NCBI GenBank assembly: GCA_030248295.1
Contig: JASANH010000329.1
Span: 83,059 to 147,058 of the forward strand
DNA from: Mesodorylaimus sp. YZB2_4
Lineage: Eukaryota; Nematoda; Enoplea; Dorylaimida; Dorylaimidae
Direction: 5' to 3'
DNA length: 64,000 nucleotides
Shown here: piece by piece, positions 13,234-25,600 of the stretch
How positions within the stretch are numbered: the first letter of the stretch is position 1
How the letters are laid out: every line of letters begins with the position of its first letter
Notes under the pieces: model-generated
Seen by the model: only the letters and a program-made list of their open reading frames with translations
Told to the model about the DNA's origin: nothing
The model's database searches: none
Position numbers and translations under genes: made by a program

Positions 13234-13673
13234 GACTGTGACATTATGACCATGTAGCACTTTTCTCTCTTCTTTCCGAGGGGTATATTTTTATTGTACC
13301 TTTGCAGGTATTGCTGTATTTGTGGAAGCTTTTGTAAACACTTTGCTGCACAGACTGGCTCGCCCTCATGCTCACATCCACATCGAAAAATAAGGAAAAG
13401 TTAGAGGAGCAACAGACCACACGGCGCTAAACAACCGCGCCACCTGAGGTAGTTGCGGCAAAGAAACCTGTCCAAGACTTGAAACTGCGCATGGTCCTTC
13501 CAAGTGGAGCGGGTATCTATCTGACCACTCGAGCCAAGCATCTTGTTTCCACCTGATGTTTTATAAACATGTCTTCTCACACACACGACGGGCCCGCACG
13601 TATTATCTCTGTTTTCACTGAACAGCCGAGTTACTGTGCGAGAGTCGAGATGTTCTGGTAATTCTTAGCGAAA

Positions 13674-13846
13674 ATGGGATTTGTTGGTAAGATTCTGTGC
13701 TTTCTGTGACGCAGTTCTGTATCAACTTGCTTTTAGGCAAAGCTGTCGGCATCGCCTTAGCACTTTTTGTACTTTTATTACTGATTGTTTTTATTTTTTA
13801 TTATTTGCGACGTCGACATAGATCTGGTGGGTTAAAGGATTTTTAA
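13674..13846 (+). CDS. 40-aa single-pass membrane micro-ORF, or alternative last exon of the ZP gene
   Basis: Exon a is 13674-13686 (MGFV plus one base). Exon b is 13737-13846 and begins GC AAA. The intron is exactly 50 nt with GTAAGA and TTTTAG borders. The product would be MGFVGKAVGIALALFVLLLI, then VFIFYYLRRRHRSGGLKDF: one strong membrane helix followed by an Arg-rich cytoplasmic stretch. Exon b also starts in the phase needed to follow exon 8 of the upstream ZP gene. It could therefore be an alternative terminal exon that swaps the ZP protein's helix and tail. Both readings are inference. The ATG is in poor context, and no homologue is known to me. Confidence 0.45.
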
Positions 13847-16194
13847 ATTAGTACGTAGTTTCAGGCGAATTTGTTTTAGTTTTAATGAAGTCTACGCAAC
13901 CAATTATCATTGCTGGACCAACTGTGTAAAAAAATGAATTTTTGGCGTATATTTGCATGCGTCTTGCTCTTGTGTATATTTTGATAAGACTGACTGGGCA
14001 CATACAATGTGCATGTACAGTACACAACGGTATCGGCCTACAATATCTGTGCACGCTGATGTTTTTCTGTTTACCAAGATTTAAATTTTCCGCCATTATC
14101 GTGGGTTTGGGCAGCACAAGATGATGATGATGCGCAGCTAGTGCGAAAACAAAATCGATAAACCATTTCTGGAAAGACATGTTAACCAAGAAAAGTGTAT
14201 TATCCAACTTACAACTTCCTACTACCGTGCTTACTGCGTCTGATTCACAATATATACACGAAAATACAGTTATAGGGAGAGGCGGTAATTCGTCTCTCGT
14301 CATAACAAATTCCAACATTCTCTGGAAGATAAAAGACAAAAACGTTTTGTGAAATCGAAGAAGTTATAAACCACAGGGGAGGATATCACATTATTTGGAC
14401 CCTCATTGATCTCACATCGTGAAATCATAAACATATCCTGGAGTGGAAAACTGATCTTTGCAGTCCAGAGATCCCTTCATAAAAGAATGGAAGAATGGAG
14501 CTCATATCCTAAGGAAGGTCTGGTACATGCTGGCGAGGGTTCAACCTTTCTGAAGTCCTACACCCTGTATTCGAGTTTCGTCATCTTCTACAGAAAAGAG
14601 AACAGAAACGGGATCTTATTGTGTCCATTCTAAATATATAGCGCCCTATGATTTCTCACAGCTAATATTCAAATCCTTGTAATTATCCTTTCAGAAGTAT
14701 TGAGGGTAAAATCAAACAGCGGTATTGTAGTACAGCAGTGCCTTCTACTATTACACCAGCAAATAATCCACAACGGCTTGTTTAGGAGACCTTCAGCTGC
14801 TGGCAATAAATTCATGTAAACGTATATTTATGGAACGTTTTACTTTTTCAGTTGCGGTCGGATAAAAAGTAAAGGCAGCAAACTTGATGTCTAACTTGAT
14901 GTCGAAGCCACTACAGCAAACCCTTCGGCAAGGAATCGGTTTTTCACGGCGAAACAGATCAGTCCTTAACTAAAAGAAGCTAGGGTGCTCCTGAGTGCCC
15001 AAAAAGTCTGAGAGTTCGAGTTGCAGCGCTACAGCAGTTCCGAGTGCGATCAAAAGAAGAGACAAGAGATCATGGAAAAAGGCAGAAAATGCTTTCCCAC
15101 AATTTATCAAGATAGCCTTTCCGTTCAGTGTTTCATTCTCCCTCTACATACTCCCACCCAGCACGTGTATACTCACAATAAATGACAAAATCCTTTTCCG
15201 AGACGCGGGAAAACCCAATTTTTTCGAAAACCAAGCCACATTCTAATTCTGAGAATTTCATAATGGCTCAATCGTGGTTCCATAGATTTTTCATAACCAA
15301 CTGAACTTGTACTTCCACCAAGACGTTACAGCAGCGCGGCCAATAAAGCAACCGCATCAGATCTCCCAAGTGTTCCTGTCGACCCCTGTCGCGATGGAGC
15401 GCGATTGATTTCAATGCTCACATTACAGCCCAGGAGAAGCATCGGCGATCTGTGACTTTACGATGTGATTCTGTTCCCCTTTTATGCCTAGTTCGCTTCC
15501 TTGTGGCTCAGTCTTCGTTTCTGTCGCTGACCAGAGTGGTCCCTTATCTTTGTCCGTGAAGGCAGTGTAACCAAGTCTGTGTTATACTCAGGCTCTCATC
15601 GTTGGCCGACCAGAGCGGTCGGTCCGCTCATTCTCTCTTCCACTCTACGCTCCCACACCGCCGCTCTCGCTACAACTCCTTACCATTACCTGATCGTTAC
15701 GTGCTTGGGTGACGTAAAATAGCAAAAGCAATAGCAATTGCAATGCAATCTGCTCCTTCTGGCAGGTAATTTGTACTCTTGCTGTTTCCGTGTAGCCCCA
15801 CGCAACAATGGTTTTGTCATCACGTTTTCGTTTCGTAAAGATCGATCCGTCAAACAGATTGCATAATTTCGTTCTTTCCAGTCAGGGCCGCTTCGCGCCG
15901 ATTGCCGCGGTCAGGTGGTGCTTTGCTGTACTTGTACAGGCCATACCACATTATTAGCTCAGTGAGCAACAAAAGCAGATCAAGCTGCCTTTGGAATAAT
16001 CGACTTTCTCACTTCATAGGTACTCAGATAGGCCATGGGTTTCTCCAGATTACTGAAACGTTTTTCGATACAAATATGTTCGTCTGGCAGCTACCTAAAT
16101 ATCTGGAGCAACACTCAAGAATTCAAGTCGAGATAGTGCATCATTATCATTTTTATGTTTTACCACAGCGCTAAACGCAGAAGTAGAATGAATC

Positions 16195-16285
16195 ACGATC
16201 CCCGAGCGGGAGTCGAACCCGCACCTCTGAAAGTTGCTGTCCAGTGTGCTAACTGTGTTACCACTACCACGCGCCCAAAGTCCCA
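16195..16285 (-). repeat. tRNA-like sequence, probably a SINE head
   Basis: On the minus strand there is a good B box and T-arm (GCGGGTTCGACTCCCGC) and an A-box-like stretch (GTGGTAGTGGTAACACAGTTAG) upstream. I could not fold a full cloverleaf with a matching acceptor stem and anticodon arm. A tRNA-derived repeat is likelier than a functional tRNA gene. A related T-arm occurs at 56669-56690 (minus). Confidence 0.45.
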
Positions 16286-16777
16286 ATCTCCCTGCTCGTC
16301 TAAGCTGGCCATTGTTGGCTAGACACAAGGAACTGGACGTTCCAGGGATAGGTAGGGAGGCAGGCAATACTCTCGCAGTCAGCAAGAATGAATTATTAAA
16401 AGAGGACCATGCCCCCATCTAATCCATCCACTGCTGATTGCTTAGTAAAGTTTTGAAAAAGTCTAATCTCTGGTTTCTGCTAATTTGGGCAACATTGATG
16501 CAGAGGATGTCCATGTAACATTTGCAAGCATTTGAATTGAATGCTTGGCACGCGGTGTCGTTCAAGCCAATGCGGATACAAGCGCACCACCGCGTGTACA
16601 TGCAGCCATTAGATTACACTTGTTGCTGGCTACAGTAGTGCCAATGAAATAGGTTCGTTTGGGCGTCTCGCTTCTCGTAACGTAACATCAATAAAATCTA
16701 TGCACATCCTTGCGCTCAATGACCTGTGTGCCAGTTGATGTTGAATAGTTAGAAGGTAGCTTGGAGGCCTCTAAAAT

Positions 16778-17524
16778 TTCTAAAAAAATCTGTTATCAGA
16801 CAACAAAAAGGTTAGCCCAGCCACCCTACTCTAACCAAATGCGAGGCAAGCGAGGTTGGCTGGGCTCCCTCGGCGGCACATGCTTATGTGGACGTGATAC
16901 ATCTACGTTTATGTTGCCTTCAGGGCGAGGCTCACAATCCTTTTTCCACACTCACCCACAACGCATGTCTCTGTGATGTACTTGGTTCATCGTGAAGTCA
17001 GGGGGTCGACTCCCTGCGGGATGTTATTCTGTTTTTCACCAAAGGCACACCCACATGAATACACTTACTCGTATTCTGGAGTAAGTACAGAAGTTTGGAC
17101 TTTTGGAATACGATTTTCTTCTGTTACCTAGAACTAGGAAAACAGTGAGGACTTGCTCCAGTAAGGTTGCAGCTGCTGTGACTGGGCACGGGTACTGTAT
17201 GTCTAGCACCTACTCAGTGACACAAGAACAGGAAGTTCAGCTTCTGTGTTGCCAGCATGCTAACAGCTTTAGGCGCACAACCTTCAGCACTAGTACGACC
17301 ATCGGCCCTTGTGTTGTCATCTCTATTGCCTGAATGAAGTGGCTGAGGTAGGGGACGCCCTGTTACACTTTTTTAGAGACAGTTGCAATTCTGTTTGATC
17401 ACAATTTTTCTACAAACGCCGCCGAGGGAGCCCAGCCAGCCTCGTCTCGTCTCGCCTTGCATTTGGTTAGAGTAGGGTGGCTGGGCTAACCTTTTTGTTG
17501 TCTGATAACAGGTTTTTTTTAGAA
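16778..17524. mobile_element. non-autonomous inverted-repeat DNA element
   Basis: Arms of about 100 bp (16778-16877 and 17418-17524) are near-perfect reverse complements. Both run from TCTAAAAAAA through GTTATCAGACAACAAAAAGG and CCCAGCCACCCTACTCTAAC to CTCCCTCGGCGGC. About 540 bp lie between. No transposase-like ORF is seen. The arms share TGGCTGGGCT with nearby single repeats at 17680 and 19127, so more copies of the same family decayed here. Confidence 0.72.
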
Positions 17525-17810
17525 GTAATAGTACTTTTTCGCACCTACATTTGGGCTAGGAGTTGAGAATAGATGGAAGAAATTTGTCGTCTAGTCCTCC
17601 TGAGCTGACGCAAATTTGTACAAAGAAGGTTGCCACATTATGCTCGGTCACTGAAGCCTACCGCGCATAAGTTCCAGAGTGGCTGGGCTAAACAGGCAGC
17701 TAATGTGGCTGTTTTAGGCAGGGGGTTTTCAATTGTGAGCACTCCACTGCCGTTTGTGGCGGTAATATTACTGTTACCGATTAATATTACCAATTAATTA
17801 ATGTTACCAA

Positions 17811-17838
17811 CAGAAAATATTACTAGTAATATTTTCTG
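17811..17838. repeat. 28-bp perfect palindrome
   Basis: The sequence centred on ACTAGT (AAAATATTACTAGTAATATT in its middle) is its own reverse complement over 28 bp. It stands among GGTAATATT-type repeats (17760-17810), so it probably belongs to a decayed DNA element. Confidence 0.7.
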
Positions 17839-19894
17839 GTGGCAAATGGCCTCGATTTCCGCAACAAATATTCTTTGCTACAGAGAATGTACAAAAGATC
17901 GCAGGTAGATTTTTAAAAAATTTTGGGCTTAGAAATCAAAACATTAAAAAGCAAGCCAACTAATCCGCCAAACTAAAGCAAAAATTTCAACCAAACCAAA
18001 CAGAACAGATCACTCGTCTCGGCTCGGCCGGCCAGTAAGTGCGTTGCCAGATGCAAAAATGAAAACTCGCTGTCAGGGACCTGTAAATCCGCTAAAATTC
18101 CGCTATCATACCCAAGAAATCCGCGGAAAAATTCGAATTTTTCCGCAAAAAAACGATATTTTAGCGACTACGTAGTTTTAAATGAAGCGCGAAGTATATA
18201 AAACAAAAGGCGTTCACTCACACATGCCCATACTGTGGGGGTCGACCACCCTACTCCGTCTAAATCTTGTAATTAGAGCACACAATACTGAAGAATGAGG
18301 AGCCAAGGACGAGCGGATCAAGAACTCTGACTTTACTTGGTACCGACTGATCGTGAGCTGAGCTGAATTTGTTGCCAAATACAGTAGATAGGGCTGGGAA
18401 TGGTCGAAAAACTAATTGCGTTCCCGATTTCTGGCTCCCCACTCGTATAATCGACCCTTCAGATCACAACACGCGGACAAAACTGCCAACAAGTGTTGGA
18501 AAAAGGGCACGCTGCTTCAATAATGTGGTAATGTAGGCTGCTATATCCAGATTTACACCAATCCCCCAGAATCCGCCAAAAAATCCAAAATCCACAGCAA
18601 ATTTCGCTGTTTATCCCGCTGTCGGGCAAAAAATCCGCCAGATCTAGCGGATTCTAGCTGCATCTGCCAAAGCTGGCAGTAAGTAATTTCAACGAGGGGT
18701 AAATACGGCTAACGGTAACAGCGCGCGCCGCACGGTTAATAAAAATATTCCGCCTGCTGGTGGTACGCCTTAAAATTCAGTTTTTGGAGCTCAAAAAATT
18801 AATTAGCGCGAATCCTAAAATCACACCCTCAAAAGAATACTTCGCGCCATGAGAGCTTTAAGAAAAACCAACTCTTTTGTCCGTAGCTTTAGTGGTTATC
18901 GCTGTGGACAGGACTTGAGTACTTCGCCGTCGTCTTCCGTCGTCATCTCTGGAACAGCAAAACGTGCATTTTGGATCTCGAGAACGGCTGAACCATTTCA
19001 AACGAAATTTTTCACGGTCATTGGCCCCGGCAAACATAGCTCACCCCAAAATTTTGTGCATTTTTGTTGATTTGTTGTCGAGTTATGAACGATCAAAGTT
19101 GCCCGCTTAACATTGCGCGTCTGTGTGGCTGGGCTAAACAGGCAGCTACCGCGCCTGTTGATATAGATAGCTGGCCAGTTTGTGAATTCGGATAACCTTT
19201 CAAATAATTAGAGTCTTTTCCCATCAGCTAAAAATCACTGAAGGGATTCCTATTATTTTTCCATTCTTCACATACCATTTTGCGGATTTCGAAAGCAAAA
19301 CTTTCTTTTCCGCGAAATATTTTGCTGTACATTATTTTTGCTTGGTAGCCTCTTTGGTGCTTGACAGCGACTTTGATGTTGATGCTGCCATGCTCCTATC
19401 TCCTATCAGCTACTATCTGCTTTCTATGGGCATGTACACGCCGCATGATGCCGGCACGCGGAGGGCGTGTATTCTCAAAGAAGTCCACTTACTAATTCAA
19501 GGCGATGACACTATGGTCGTCTTGACTACAAGTAACCCTCGAGTCTAAGCAAAGTCAGAGGCCTGTTGTAAATAATTTTTACCTCGCAACCCCCTTCGAT
19601 TTTTATTCCACCCATCGCTTCTCTCCCCATCACGGTTAGACTGGGAGCTTTGTCAAAACTGGTACCTACCTGCGTGTAGTACTCACGGCCTGTCGCGTAT
19701 GCACCTGGCCCCATTTAGGGCCGTTAGAAAGTAAATTGTTAAGCGAGTCCGTTTAGCATTCAGGGCAGCAAAACAGGATGTGTCCTTTTCAGTGAACAAG
19801 CTATGTTGCTCTTTGAATAATCGTTACTTTGTCGGCAGCGGGCGCTTGCGCCCATTTTCGAACACCTAGTTATCCCCTCCTATTCAACACTACT

Positions 19895-21701
19895 ATGCGA
19901 TCCCGTCAAGCCATTGCCATCCCACTGATCTTATCGCTTACACTATTATTTTTATACGCATCTTATTGCCCGGGATTATATAAAAACTATTTACAAAGTA
20001 CTTCTACTGTGGATGACTCTAACTTTGATCGGCCTATAAGCCATGTGTTAATTCAAGATAACCCTGAATGGCCAACGACTGAATTCCAGCAATGGGAAAC
20101 CAAATATCGACAATGCCTGTCGGCCGGACTGATAAAAGGCATTGGTTGGATGGGATACAATAAAGTTATTGAGTCGTGCAACGCTAGTTACGTCAGAAAC
20201 AAATTTCAAGTGAAATATGTGAAGAACCAAGATGACACGAAATTGGCAATATTGCCTCGGTAAGTTCCCCAATTCTGCACTTTCTGCCTGAAGACTTGTG
20301 CTCGATGAACTTTATACACCTCTACTTGGTACCTGTATATAGTATTGCGCATTGAATACATTTAGGTATATGATACTTGATTTTCTCTATCTGCACGAAT
20401 CTGAATAATGCCTGTACTTTTCACTCAAAATTCCCTGAGGGGAGGAGATCTCAAGTTGGGTCCAGGTGACAGGCATTTATTTTTGACATTTATAATAAAT
20501 ACTTATTATATATAACGGATTAACAGATATATATAGCAGATTAACAGATATATAATAGACTGATACATATATCTATAACAGCATATAACAGATTAACAGA
20601 TGTAACAGATTTGTAACAGATTTACAGATTTACAGATATATAACAGATTTACAGATATATAACAGATTTTTCAGATATATAACAGATTTACAGATATATA
20701 ACAGATTTACAGATATATAACAGATTTACAGATATATAACAGATTTACAGATATATAACAGATTTACAGATATATAACAGATTTACAGATATATAACAGA
20801 TTTACAGATATATAACAGATTTACAGATGTATAACAGATTTACAGATATATATATATATAACAGATTAACAGATATAAAAACGGGATTAACAGAATTATA
20901 TAACGGATTAACACATATTTGAGTATATATGTGTATGTATCATACATACTCAAATAACGACATTATTAATCCGAATGGGAAGCTAAGCAAGTACCTATCC
21001 ATGTGTGACGTGCAGTATGCATACCGTATGAACATACTGTTCATGGCATATTCATCTCGTATTTTACAACCACTGAGTTTTTTAACTTCAGGCATCCCCC
21101 ACATTCGTCTACCCCCATTCCATGCATTCTCGTTACGTTGGGCGTTGGAGGCGATATCGACGCAGAACTGCAAATGAAAAAGCTTCTTCCAAACTGCCAA
21201 TTCCACGGAGCCGATCCAATACGAGAAAGTGGAATTATTTATGAAAAAATAGGCAACTACTATGAATTAGCAGTCAGCGACAAACACGGCTACTATATGG
21301 CTAGTGTATTGGAAAACAAGAAATATATTAACCGAAACATATCAGCTGTTTCGTTTCTTGATTTCCTGACGACAAATGCCAAGGCTACGCGGATCGACTA
21401 TTTGTTCATGGACAATGAAGGCCCAGAATTCAAAATTATGCCACAATTTCTGAATGATGGTATTTTAGAAAAGAATGATGTCATTATTTGTCAGATATCG
21501 TTAGAAATGCACGGCCCCCTAGCTTTGCAAAATATGACAGTCGCCAATTATGTGGACTTATTGAAAATGATGGTCAGCAATTCGCCCTTGTTGCCACTGT
21601 GGGCCGAGCCCATAAACCCGCACGAGAGATCTTATTATCTGAATGTTAGGCACCCATTCTGTGTTGAGAAATATGTAAGCAAATATTTCATGCCGGCATA
21701 A
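19895..21701 (+). CDS. membrane-anchored FkbM-type (Methyltransf_21) methyltransferase, 2 exons, 324 aa
   Basis: Exons 19895-20259 and 21092-21701 join in phase 2 (CG|G, Arg) and end in TAA. Residues 1-8 are basic, followed by one hydrophobic anchor (AIAIPLILSLTLLFLYASY), giving a type II membrane or Golgi topology. The second exon holds the catalytic fold: VTLGVGGDIDAE as the SAM-binding glycine motif, then CQFHGADPI, IDYLFMDNEGPEF, VIICQISLEMHG and a C-terminal HPFCVEKYV. These are landmarks I associate with the expanded nematode Methyltransf_21 family. Substrate is unknown; a secretory-pathway glycan or lipid is only a guess. The 832-nt intron carries a minisatellite. Confidence 0.82.
20505..20915 (+). 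repeat. 19-bp minisatellite in the methyltransferase intron
   Basis: About twelve near-identical copies of ACAGATTTACAGATATATA run from about 20628 to 20853. More degenerate units (ATTAACAGATATAT type) flank them on both sides. Units are directly adjacent, without unique spacers. Confidence 0.9.
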
Positions 21702-22632
21702 GTATGCCAGGAAAGGTGAAGAAACCTTTTTTTATTCAATATGATTATTAGGTGCCGTTTGGCTTGCGGAAAATTGCCAAATTACTCAACAGCCGATAGT
21801 GTGCGTTTTAATTAGACCATTTTTGCCATGTACGCATGATAGAGATATGGGTGATGCAGGTCTTGCAGGGACTCGTACATGCAGGTACTCAATTAATTAC
21901 TGCGGGCTATGGCAGGGACACTACGAAATTGAGTATATTATGAGTATGGATAGTGGGTATGGGTATCAAAAGGTATATAGCAGTATACAGTATACTCTGA
22001 AAATTAATTTGGAGAGAAGAGTTTTTTATGCATATGATACATATCTTATCATGTGACTCATAATATAGGCATGGATATACGAACGACGAGATGTAATTAC
22101 TACTAATTAATAGCATTAAAAACAGCACAGTTTCAATACGCGTCATTCGTATATCTTATGTGTAGCATTGTATGCACTGTGTACGAGTATATAACTATCT
22201 ATCGATCTTTCTGCGTAGACATATTTATATATATATATACGTACTATATTTATTTATTTATATACATACTATATATATTTACATATATACATACTGTATA
22301 CACATATATATATATATACATATATTATACAGCGCATTTATTGATTATGTATCCTGTATCATGTAGTCACATGATGCAGGCCAGAACCTCACTCCTCGGC
22401 GCCAATAACTTGTGCATGCGTGCAGTACATCGACTTCGTCTGATGGATATACAGTATCTGGTCACTCATATCGTCACGCCACGCTGTTATAGCACCTCAC
22501 GCTACACGAGATACCTTCTGTTAAAGAAAGCATCACAAAACTGAAATCATCGACTTATCTAAGGCCTCTCAAATTCCAACATCAAATGACAAACCACCAG
22601 TATACGATTCTACAATATGAACCCAAACTCTT
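21702..22632. other. convergent intergenic region with AT microsatellite
   Basis: This lies between two genes that point at each other. Positions 22220-22330 are TA-rich simple sequence (TATATA and TATTTA units). No exon is supported. Confidence 0.6.
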
Positions 22633-25600
22633 TCACTTAGCAAGCAAAACAGGGAGCATCAAAGCTAGTGCTAATGTGGTCAATCTGAACAGATTATCAC
22701 GCAATGAAAAGCTGGTTGATGCAGCGCCACTTAGACCACGGCATTCGGTTGGGAATGGGTCGACGAATCCTTTGTCGTCATAACTCAGCGTTTTCCATAT
22801 TTGCTCTGGCTGATTCCGCAGGTCGAAGCGCTCGAGTTTTGATGTCGCATTGCTAAAATTGAAGGTCTTTTAAAAAGCGGAATCATGTCAAGACAGGGCT
22901 TGTTTTGGGAGGAGCTGCAAATCATAGCCAGAAAATGACATATTTTGCGCATTTTAGGCAAGAATCATAAAGTGTGCAGAAAGATTTATTTGGCATATTC
23001 CTAGACCCTTTTTACCCCCCGAGTACAAGCATTTCTTGCAGCAATGCATGGCCAGAATTAAATCGATCTTACCTGAAGATCAAGTCCAAAAAGTGGCTGT
23101 CCCTATCCGTCTCATTGAAGGCGATATAAGTGCGCAGCCAGTCGAAGTGGGGTCGAGCCCGTTCTTGAGCCAGGATCCAAAAATCTTGCCAGCGTGATAA
23201 CTGTTCGATGCTAACATCGGGTCTTGCAACCTGAAATGATGAACAGGACTAGAAACACTCACCATGGGGAAAGGAGCAATACGTAGAAAAAAAGCAGTTG
23301 CGATAAAACGCTTTTCAGCACAACCGAATTATTAGAAGCTCAAACAAAAAATCAGCAAGTTCAGATTTGATGGTCGGACACCAAATCCTAAAGAGAGTTT
23401 CAAAGCCCTTCTGACAGTTCAGATTTAGAGCAATACGTTGCGCGATGCAGGTGAGCAATGCGAGATCTCATTTTCAGAAGCAAACGAATATCCAAAACAT
23501 AAATCAGCCAGCATCGAAACCAAAACTATTCTTACCATCCATCTGTCGGGTATCTTCCCCAAATTACATCGTTCTAAGGCCTCGACCGAAAACTTCTCCA
23601 TGCTAGTACCATCGCCGCAAAGTAAATAAATTTCGTGCAAATTGACACTCCTAAAATCTTGGACGTTCGCTTCTTTTAAAAGCTTCAGAGCTGAAATACA
23701 AAGAGTCCAGAATTTTTCATATACAAGCAAAAAATGAGGAGCTTACTTTCCAAAGCAGTGCTTCTTACAAAGGCTACATCGCCTTTTTTCCGAAGTACGC
23801 ACCGTAAGGCACCAATATCTGAAAAAAAAGTGTATTCTCTCATGTGTGTTCTGCTGACGATCATTTACAGGCTTTTTATTTAGGAATTCAAGAGATTTTT
23901 AAAAAGTTTCGAAAAAAATGAAACTTACCACCGTAATAAGTATCGAACAAGATATGCTGAGCGTCTTCGGCCTCTGCTGGCGTCTTGCACGTCCCGACAC
24001 TCGCACTACCACACGCAGCGCACAATCGATTCGCCTTTTCTTGATTGATTGGATCTGAAAATTCGAAATATTTAACCTTCAAAAATCAAAAACTAAAACT
24101 AAATTTACAAGCATCATTTCGCCCCAATGTTACGTCGACATTTTTTGCACCAGGCACGCAGGATGGTCTGAGTCTATCGGCCCAAGCCTCAGTCAGCCGA
24201 CACTCTTCCGCGGGCAAATATCCCAGCCGTTTGAATGCACTGTTTGGTGCTTCCCATCCAGCAAAGCTATCCGTGCCAGAACTGCACACACCAGCTAATT
24301 GTCCTAAAAACACAAAATTAAATTTCCCGCCAATTTTGAAATGTACTATTTCATACTTTCCGAATCAGTATTCAATAAATTTTTCAATCCACTGATTTTA
24401 GGATGTCGTCCAAACATGACAGCGACGGCGAACGGTCGTCGAGCGCCATGATGATAGGTTTCGCGCATCAATGGCCTGGCACGGCCAGCTCGAACATAAT
24501 CGTCGGCGCGATGGGCAGACAAGACAGCGATGTCAGCTTGGCCTTTTTGAAGCAAGTCCAAACATTTACTTTTCGAATAACCCACAATGCATTGTAAGGA
24601 TGGCGATGGCAAGGCGGCAGCTCCGAATGCCAATTGCATTTCGTGGCATTTTTGCTTTTCCGCGTCACTGATTACACAAAGGCGCATCAGATTCTTATCA
24701 GCGCATTCGGATGTTGGAGCAACACTAGCATTCATGGCGTTCAAAAATGAGCGACCACCTTCTAGACGCAAATAATCCAAGGGTGTCGGTGTCCACGTTC
24801 TATTGCCCAGGCTACGAACTTCGACCACACTCTCATCGGCGATGAAAGAGCGAGAAAAGTCATCGTAATTTTGAGCTTTAGCCATCATGTGAAGTTTTCG
24901 AATAAATTCGCCGTAAAAACGCACCTAAAGCAACAGAATTATTAGAATGTCTAGTTCTACAAATATTTCAACCAGTCACAGCGCAAGGCGCCTGCTGATT
25001 GGATGGTTATTTGAATGCTGAAGGAGTGCCCAGCTTCTGCTCAAATACAGTGACATTTCCAAACTATGTCGCTTTAGTTTTAATAAAACTCCGTGCGGAG
25101 ATAAAATATTCGCGATCATGTCAAAGAAGAAAGACGGAGGGTGAATTCAGGACTGAATTTGCAACATTCAATAAGAAGATTCCATGTTTTTCCTGCGGCG
25201 TAATAATGCCTGAGCAAGAAACAACAGCAAGTCTCCAGAAAATTTTCTTTGATTCAAATAAGCTTGTAATTGCAAAATTACACACGACCCAAAAAAGCCA
25301 GGCCGTGCTTAACATGTAACATAGCTTATTATGATGGAGAAAATGAGATCATAAATTCTGTATGTGTCTACAGTATTTTCTTCTCAGTGTGCACTTGATT
25401 GTTTGTCACAATCAGATACGCTCATGTTCTGCCCACCGAGAGGGGAAGGGTGCTGAGCTTTTAAAACAGTAAAAGTGACTGAAATTGAAGCCAAGAGCTC
25501 ACTCACTCCGCGATCCTTTTCCAGTCCGACAGGTTCATTTCGGTTAGCAGCCACCACGTAGGCATCCTCAGGCACGATGCCCCAGTGGCATTCTCGGTAC

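Larger units (their letters stand above)
13847..19894. other. gene-poor, repeat-rich interval
   Basis: No exon chain could be built. Contents: a tRNA-like SINE head at about 16195-16285 (minus), an inverted-repeat element at 16778-17524, a 28-bp palindrome at 17811-17838, and degenerate inverted TCCGC-rich segments (18040-18120 against 18560-18680). A direct repeat, GTGGCTGGGCTAAACAGGCA, occurs at about 17680 and 19127. Open frames such as 13848-14339 (-) and 15902-16174 (+) show no domain or splice support. Confidence 0.55.

Noticed and set aside
16195..16285. Functional tRNA gene on the minus strand
   Set aside because: The T-arm and B box are good, but no acceptor stem or clean anticodon arm could be folded. 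SINE-type relatives exist in the window.
20628..20853. Regular short direct repeats resembling a CRISPR array
   Set aside because: Units are contiguous with no unique spacers, AT-rich and intronic, and the genome is eukaryotic. It is a minisatellite.
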